Shown here: in pieces, positions 58,160 through 64,000 of the stretch
How positions within the stretch are numbered: the first letter of the stretch is position 1
How the letters are laid out: each line of letters begins with the position of its first letter
From: Rutstroemia sp. NJR-2017a BVV2
Lineage: Eukaryota > Ascomycota > Leotiomycetes > Helotiales > Rutstroemiaceae
DNA length: 64,000 nucleotides
Direction of reading: 5' to 3'
Assembly (NCBI GenBank): GCA_002946415.1
Contig: NJPS01000048.1
Location: 682,001-746,000, forward strand
Made by a program: the position numbers and the translations under genes
Notes under the pieces: model-generated
The model's database searches: none
The model's input: only the letters and a program-made list of their open reading frames with translations
What the model was told of the DNA's origin: nothing

Positions 58160-60397
58160 ATGTACTCGGCCGTGACAAATGGACTTGGAGGGGGTGGCAA
58201 CGAGGGAACATTTCAACCGACAACTATTAATCCACAAGCTTTGAATCAAGGTAACTACTACACTCATTATCAACCATTCTATCTCAATTATTGGATGATA
58301 TTCAAGAATTAGGAAATGGTCAAGAACTTCATAGCGATTTATCCCTATCATCAAATGTGGAAGCTTCAATTACTGACGTCGAAAAACCATAGGAGCCGCC
58401 ACAGCAATCTCATCCAATGAAGCTCCTCGAGGTCTTAAGAGAAGTCGATCTCCAGACACTTACGGCGAGTTACCGGCAGGAGAAAATTTGGCAGATGATG
58501 GTACGTCGTCATCATCATTTATATTTCGAGCCTCGCGTCACTATCGCGCCTGTCGCGATAGGTTGCATGCGCGGTCTACCCTTTCAAGAGATTTTACTAA
58601 TAATCATGTCTTATTTTAGGTGATTCTAAGCCCAGAAAGCGAGGAAGACCTATGAAAACCAGACCTTCTATATCAGACACCTCAAAGCAGCCTTCAATGC
58701 CGTATTCAGTCCAAGGTGTTACCCCACAGACTCCACAATCTCAGAATACCGCACTGCCTAATCAAACATCCATCATCACTCCCACTCAAGCCTCCCCACC
58801 CAAACCCACTCCCACCAAGTCGGTGATCAAAGCTTTACCGACAGTTAGGGACCATACCACAGATCAGCTAGGTCCAGAGGGAGACGAGTATATCCCACGA
58901 GAGTATGATGAGGCAGGCGAGAAGAAGGTCACAGCTACCGGCCATCTTCTAGATGGCCGTGAATACAAATGCCGAACATTCTTTGTGCCCAATAGAGCAG
59001 ACAAGCTATTCATGTTGGCGACAGAATGCGCCAGAGTCCTAGGCTATCGAGACTCATACCTACTATTTAACAAGAACCGGTCGCTGTACAAAATCATTGC
59101 GACCCAAGCCGAAAAAGAGGACCTGATTCATCAGGAAATATTACCATTCTCTTACCGATCACGACAAATTGCCATTGTTACGGCAAGGTCGATGTTTCGG
59201 CAATTTGGTAGCAGAGTTATTGTTGATGGACGACGTGTTAGGGATGACTATTGGGAGGCGAAAGCTAGGAAGCAAGGATTCACCGAGGAAGATATGGCTG
59301 GAGAAAAACGACCTGGTGCAGCCAAAGCAAGAGATGCAGCAGCTGCTGCAGAGGCTAGTGCTTCCGCAAACATCGCTTTGGCCCAGCATGGAGAGATCGT
59401 ATACAGCAACAGCCCCGGACACTATTCGCTTCACGCACAGCCACAAACTGTCCAGCAAGGTATGATGGGTATGCCTATCCACAACCCTCTTCCCATGATA
59501 ACGACTCTTCCTACCGACCAACCAGATATGCGTTTGAGAGACTACAGTAACATCCAGCGCCCAAGACAGGAACTTGCTGGGCAACCTTACCAAGATAGGA
59601 CTCAACCTAGTCTACCATCAGATATCAATGCGATTGCGCATCAGACTGCGGAGTTCAACAAGCAGCTCAACATGAAACGAAATATTAGCCACGACTATTT
59701 GGAGCAGAAATGGAGAACTCCTCATAAAGGCTCTCAAAGCAACATCCCGATTGGTAGTAATGACGGCCTGCCAGCGACGCAAGCTCTACAATCTCCTCGG
59801 GCTTCACAGAGTACTACGCAGCAGTCAACCATGGCTCATCAAGCCCCTCAACACATGTTAAATGCGCAATCTTATTCGCAAGCTACGCACCAGCCCGGTA
59901 CTATTTCGCAACCGCCAACCAGAGCTACATCGTCCGGTTCTATGAGACCCGAGCAGATGCAGGGGAGGTCACCTAGTCTGTCAGTCACCGCATCAACTAC
60001 GATGAGCCAAAATCCGCCTCTGTACCAATACGCAGGCCAACCTCAAATGTGGTCATCAAATCAACCACAACAATCACCACAGCAACATGGTTTTTCGAAC
60101 TACGGTTCGAACCCTAACCAACAATCCCCTCACCTCCAACAATCTCCTCACCAGTCCTCTCCCCAAGGTCGCCACTCCGGTAGCAACCCGCAGATGCAAC
60201 CGACAATGCAATACCCTGGCATGCAAGGCATGGGCCAAGGCTATCCTGGTCCTGGTCCTGGAATGTATCGAGGTGATCAGGGTCAACAGTTTATGCAGCC
60301 GGTGACTTCCGGTCCTCAGCCTGGAGCTCAGGGCTGGGCACCACAGCAGTCGCCTGGACCAAACGCCTCTTGGGGATGGCCTGGGCAGCCTCAATGA
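58160..60397 (+). CDS. RSC7: RSC7/SWP82-type chromatin remodelling complex subunit
   Basis: Subunit of the RSC or SWI/SNF remodeller. Exons: 58160-58250, 58393-58500 and 58620-60397; 658 residues. Introns are 142 bp (GTAACT..CATAG) and 119 bp (GTACGT..TTTTAG). The N terminus 'MYSAVTNGLGGGG' leads to an AT-hook-like 'KPRKRGRP' just after the last intron, a minor-groove DNA contact. The CRC_subunit (Rsc7/Swp82) domain spans about 160-290: 'EYDEAGEKKVTATGHLLDGR', 'RTFFVPNRADKLFMLATECA', 'VLGYRDSYLLFNKNRSLYKI' and 'RMFRQFG'-like 'ARSMFRQFGSRVIVDGRRV'. The C-terminal 350 residues are Gln/Pro/Ser-rich, ending in Pro-Gly repeats, and are likely disordered. A competing acceptor at 58312 in intron 1 would keep frame for 26 codons and then stop at the TAG of the used acceptor. 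RSC7 versus SWP82 is not resolved. Confidence 0.88.
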
Positions 60398-61118
60398 TAA
60401 AAGAGCTTTCGGTGGTTATGCAACACACAAGAAGGATGAGATGAGAATGCAGTCCTTATTGAAGACTCGCAAGAATGATATACCCGGTTTTACCATAGCC
60501 TCGAAGAATGGGGGAATGATCGCAGCATGTTGTGATCTTATCACCGCGTCTGGTTGCATTACCACGTAGAAGGAGTTGGCGTCACTGTTTGATTTCATTT
60601 TGATATCCCTTGCTGTCTATTTTTCCTAAATCAAGGGCTGAGATTTCTGCTTGTATAGCTATGGCACCTGTACTTTCGATTATCCTTCTTGTCGGTTGTT
60701 TTTCATCATATACCTCTTTAGCTTAAGTCTTTTCTGTTGGGGGGTCTACAGTTAATTTGTATTTGTTCTCTTCAACTCCACTTAATTCTCGTTGCATTCC
60801 TCCTACTCAGGGAAGGGCGCAACACATTTCAGATTTTTCTGTTCTTTTCATTACTTTATTGCTTGTCTTTCTACTACATCTTTCAGTTTACATTTGGGAT
60901 AGGGATTACTGATACGCACAGCAGCGGCTGGCTCTGGATTTACGGTTTGCGTTGCAGCATAGGATAGGAATCGGGTTTTAGCATCATTTCAAGTTCGCTT
61001 GGAATAGGAAATATGGAATACGACTATGGATATGAATATGTTATGGAACTATGACTAGGGGAATCTTTTGGGAATACACTCGTCACGTCTGACCCGCATT
61101 GCGAGCAAAGCTTGGGGC

Positions 61119-61140
61119 ATTACATTACATTACATTACAT
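61119..61140 (+). repeat. ATTAC microsatellite
   Basis: Four to five ATTAC units in a row, followed 20 bases on by GTATGTATGTATG. Seen directly. Confidence 0.9.
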
Positions 61141-62040
61141 GATTTACTTCTGTGTGTATGTATGTATGCAGAGCACTGAAATGGGATGAAAGGAGTTGGC
61201 GGAATTTTCTCTTTCTTTCGTTTTTATTTCCCCCTTGGGGGTTCTTGATACCTACTGCTGGCTGGTGCTGGGTTATATCTTCTTTCTTCTTTCTTCTTTG
61301 CATTTCTAGTACTTATTAGTTTCTCTTTGGATCTTTCATATATATTGGATTGCTCTTGTTCTCGTCGTCTCGTTCGTGGCCAATCTCTCTGCTCCCAGGC
61401 TCGCTGTTCGCGCCGCCCGGTATGATATGTGGCTCGCCGAGGCTCTTAAAGATCATGATTTGATGTTTATGTGAGATGAGACTATCGTTCGTTCGTTTTA
61501 TGATCCGTGGCATGCATGTACTGTAGATATATTTTGAGGCTGGCTGGGGCTTTTGTTGTATGGAGATGAGATAAGAGAACAGAGAGATGAAGAGAATGTG
61601 GTGGGATAGGGCAATATACACGCATGGATGGATGGGGTGGATTGAATTGGGTTGAACTGGATTGGGATGAGATAGGCTTGCTTTTGTGATACCAGGTTCT
61701 GCAAACATCGTGGTGCTATGGTACGGTATGGTGTGGTATATACCGACTGTGCTTAACACCTATACACTAATACTACATATACTTTCCTCGTCTCGTCCCC
61801 TCTGTACAACGAGCTAGCTTGTCTGTAGATTCATCGTCCTGTCTATCTGCGGAAGACTACTTACTACCTACTCTCTGGTTTACCACCTCAGCTTCTTACT
61901 GCAACATGTGTATTAACTTAGGATCTACTCTACTCTACATACCATCTATCGACCTATCTGCCGCCCTGCCCCCCTCCCATTTCAATCTCATAAGATCTTC
62001 GATCTACCACTACTACTGCACACGTACGCACACATACACA

Positions 62041-62092
62041 GAGAGAGAGAGAGAGAGTCTGTGTTAGAGAGAGAGTCTGTGTTAGAGATGGG
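62041..62092 (+). repeat. (GA)n followed by duplicated GAGTCTGTGTTAGAGA unit
   Basis: About 16 bases of GA, then two copies of a GAGAGAGTCTGTGTTA unit. Seen directly. Confidence 0.88.
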
Positions 62093-62738
62093 GGGGAGTC
62101 AAAATAGCTGGCTTTGCTTATAGGTGAATCACTCCGGGAAATAGAATATAACACGTAAAGAAGCACTATATCCAGTTCGCTCAGCTACTTACTTAGTTCC
62201 CTATCTATCCGGTTGGTATACATGATACTCATTTATTTCTATATGCAGCTACCATATCCATATCCATGTATACCCGTATATCCCTCTCCCCCTGTTCTCT
62301 TTCCAACCCCCATTCCATACACAATAACAATAACAATAGCATAAGTATCTATATATGTATTCGTCTCAGCTCAACTCATCTCTCTCATATGCAAAGTTTA
62401 TAAATATAATGCATATGCACAGCTCAACGTTATCCGCCACCTCGCTACCGTTCTCCCCCCCGCCCCCCTCCCCTCCCCCTTCCCCACTAGATCGTTTCAT
62501 TCATCATACCAGCACCCCGTATCCAAGCCACCCGAGCCTTCCATTCACCCACAGCACAACACAGCCCCCAACCCCATCGCCAAAAAACAAGAAATCGAGA
62601 CACAAACTCCGTGTACCAAAACCCGGAACCCTTCCCAGCCTATCCGTCTGTCTACCTAATCTATAAATACACGTGTAAGTAACACCACACACACACCCAT
62701 CTAACACTCTACCTATCTATCCCTCCCATCTACCCCCC

Positions 62739-64000
62739 TCAAATCCCCACCAACCCCTTCGCCCGCCTAATCGTAAGCAAACTCGTACTAATCTTAAAGC
62801 TCATCCTCGCCTCAAAAACATATGTCTGCGGCCAATTATTCAGCTTCAGCAAGACCTCGTCACAAGCCAAGATCTTTTTCTTATAGTACTCTTTCACATC
62901 CACGTCGTCTGGCGGGGTGTCTTTCTCGTGCCAATCAATGCATGCTAGTTCGTAGTATGCTGATGGGAGAGTCCAGTCGTCTTTGAGAGGGCCGCGCGTT
63001 TTGTGGCTAGAGGTAAGGGTTAGTATGATGGGTGAGTCGAATTGAATTGATTGATGTGGTGAAGGAGATAATGCTGTACATACCGTTCTGAATCGATGAG
63101 TTCTTCTTTTAGAACTGTCCTCGATTCGGCCCATTTCCCCATATTTCGTAGCATACATGCACGGAGTAGATGTGTGATGGCTCTATCATCTTCATCTTCA
63201 TTACATTTCTCCGGATACGTCATCCTGTCATCCTGCAAACAGACCATAGACCTCTCAAGTTGCTCTGCAGCGGATTTCTTAACGCCATTCCAGAAATAGA
63301 TCATCTCTACATATGGACTGGGCCCGATCGCATCAACGAGATCCACGCCCCAGGCTTTAGCGCGGGCTTCCCATTTCGCAACTTTGGTTACTATGTAAAT
63401 ATCAAAGGGAAGCTGTTTGGCCATGACTTTTTGTTTGCCAGCTAGAGGAGGTGCTTTGAGCAAATGCTCTGCCGCTTTTTCTTTGTATCCTTGGGCGGCT
63501 TTTGGATCTGTGAGACGGTTGTCGCGGTAGAGCTCGAGGTATGAGCATCCTGTTAGGTAGGCATATAGTGTTGGACTCCATGAGCTCAATTCTCCACACT
63601 TGATCCATGCTTGCGCTGCCGCATCGTAGTCGTGGATGAATAATGTGGTCAGAGCTTGCTCGAAGGTGTTGATCATGGCTATCTGCTTCATTTCACTTCG
63701 GGAATTTTCCTCGATGATTGCCAAGGCCGCTTTCAGATTCTTGTTGTAGGACAACATTCGAGCTTCCTCGAGTTTCCACAGTCTGGAATCAGGATGTCGG
63801 ATTCTCATTTCAGCAAGAAGCGCTTCGCATCTCTTTTTCGGATAACCAGTGAGGTTGTTATCGGCACCAGCATCTGTAGGTAGAATATCACAAAATCCCA
63901 CAAGGCCGTTATAAAACCCAAGCAGTACAATAGCTGCAATTGCACTGTTGAAGTTGGGGTACCTTGTTGCTTGCCATAACAACTTTGTTCCGCGTTCTCG
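62739..64000 (-). CDS. IML2: IML2-like tetratricopeptide protein (5' end outside window)
   Basis: IML2-family protein, linked in yeast to lipid-dependent clearance of inclusion bodies and found at mitochondria and in the cytosol. The visible part is exon 64000-63084 (open to the window edge) and exon 63006-62739, joined by a 77-bp intron (GTATGT, branch CATACTAAC, acceptor CTCTAG). The spliced junction reads 'DSERHKTRGPLKDDWT', a family signature. Other marks are 'LLWQATRYPNFNSAIAAIVL', 'LTGYPKKRCEALLAEM', 'HPDSRLWKLEEARM', 'YLTGCSYLEL', 'PYVEMIYFWNG' and the end 'YVFEARMSFKI'. These helix pairs form TPR-like repeats. The first visible codons (R-E-R-G-T-K) are in frame, so the N-terminal part lies beyond 64000. 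Confidence 0.87.

Larger units (their letters stand above)
60398..62738. other. Intergenic between convergent RSC7-type and IML2 genes
   Basis: 2.3 kb, T-rich near the RSC7-type stop and repeat-rich further on. Simple repeats at 61119-61140 (ATTAC) and 62041-62092 (GA with GTCTGTGTTA units). Open frames here are low complexity. No gene supported. Confidence 0.55.

Overview
This window reads as nuclear DNA of a filamentous ascomycete (Pezizomycotina). The evidence is short introns (mostly 44-144 bp) with GTRNGT-type donors and CTAAC branch sites, a 2EXR protein, a DIM-5-type H3K9 methyltransferase, a fungal APH-like kinase, a GH5 glucanase and an RSC7-family subunit. The protein style suggests Leotiomycetes (Botrytis/Sclerotinia-like), but that is inference and no species call is made. 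No plasmid, phage, CRISPR array, rRNA gene, convincing tRNA gene or intact transposon was seen. Exon models were built by hand from splice signals and checked for frame continuity. Unless marked tentative, exon lengths sum to a multiple of three.

Layout: 1-764 3' part of SSF1 (+); 1291-2650 2EXR protein (-); 2993-3896 broken APH-like kinase (+); 4084-4705 broken small-protein gene (-); 5245-6538 H3K9 methyltransferase (-), divergent from 6786-7620 RRP1 (+); 7988-9716 sphingoid base kinase (-); 10658-13685 beta-COP SEC26 (-), divergent from 14098-14841 mago nashi (+); 14943-15480 probable gene relic (-); 15905-17021 GID4/VID24 (+); 17958-18834 DUF4870-like membrane protein (+), convergent with 19179-20804 AAA ATPase (-); 21540-22729 bHLH factor (-); 23847-24761 NAD(P)-binding protein (-); 25506-27293 GH5 glucanase (+), convergent with 27885-29661 P5C dehydrogenase (-); 30920-32980 homeobox factor (-); 32981-43807 a 10.8-kb stretch without a recognisable gene; 43808-45467 NUG1 (-), divergent from 46034-47104 HAD phosphatase (+); 48517-51561 exosome nuclease DIS3 (-); 51562-58159 a second gene-poor stretch; 58160-60397 RSC7/SWP82-type remodeller subunit (+), convergent with 62739-64000 IML2 (-, 5' end outside).

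The genes do not form one pathway. Four (SSF1, RRP1, NUG1, DIS3) serve ribosome assembly or rRNA processing. Others cover heterochromatin, chromatin remodelling, vesicle coats, exon junctions, ubiquitin-directed gluconeogenic enzyme turnover, sphingolipid signalling and proline breakdown. Three poorly conserved genes between core genes are broken or decayed, while every core gene is intact. The most notable non-coding features are the long repeat-studded tract upstream of the homeobox gene, a GC-AG intron, a stop-free 54-bp intron, a competing splice acceptor that creates a stop at the exon junction, and purine/pyrimidine strand switches inside single exons. No clearly new multi-gene system was found.
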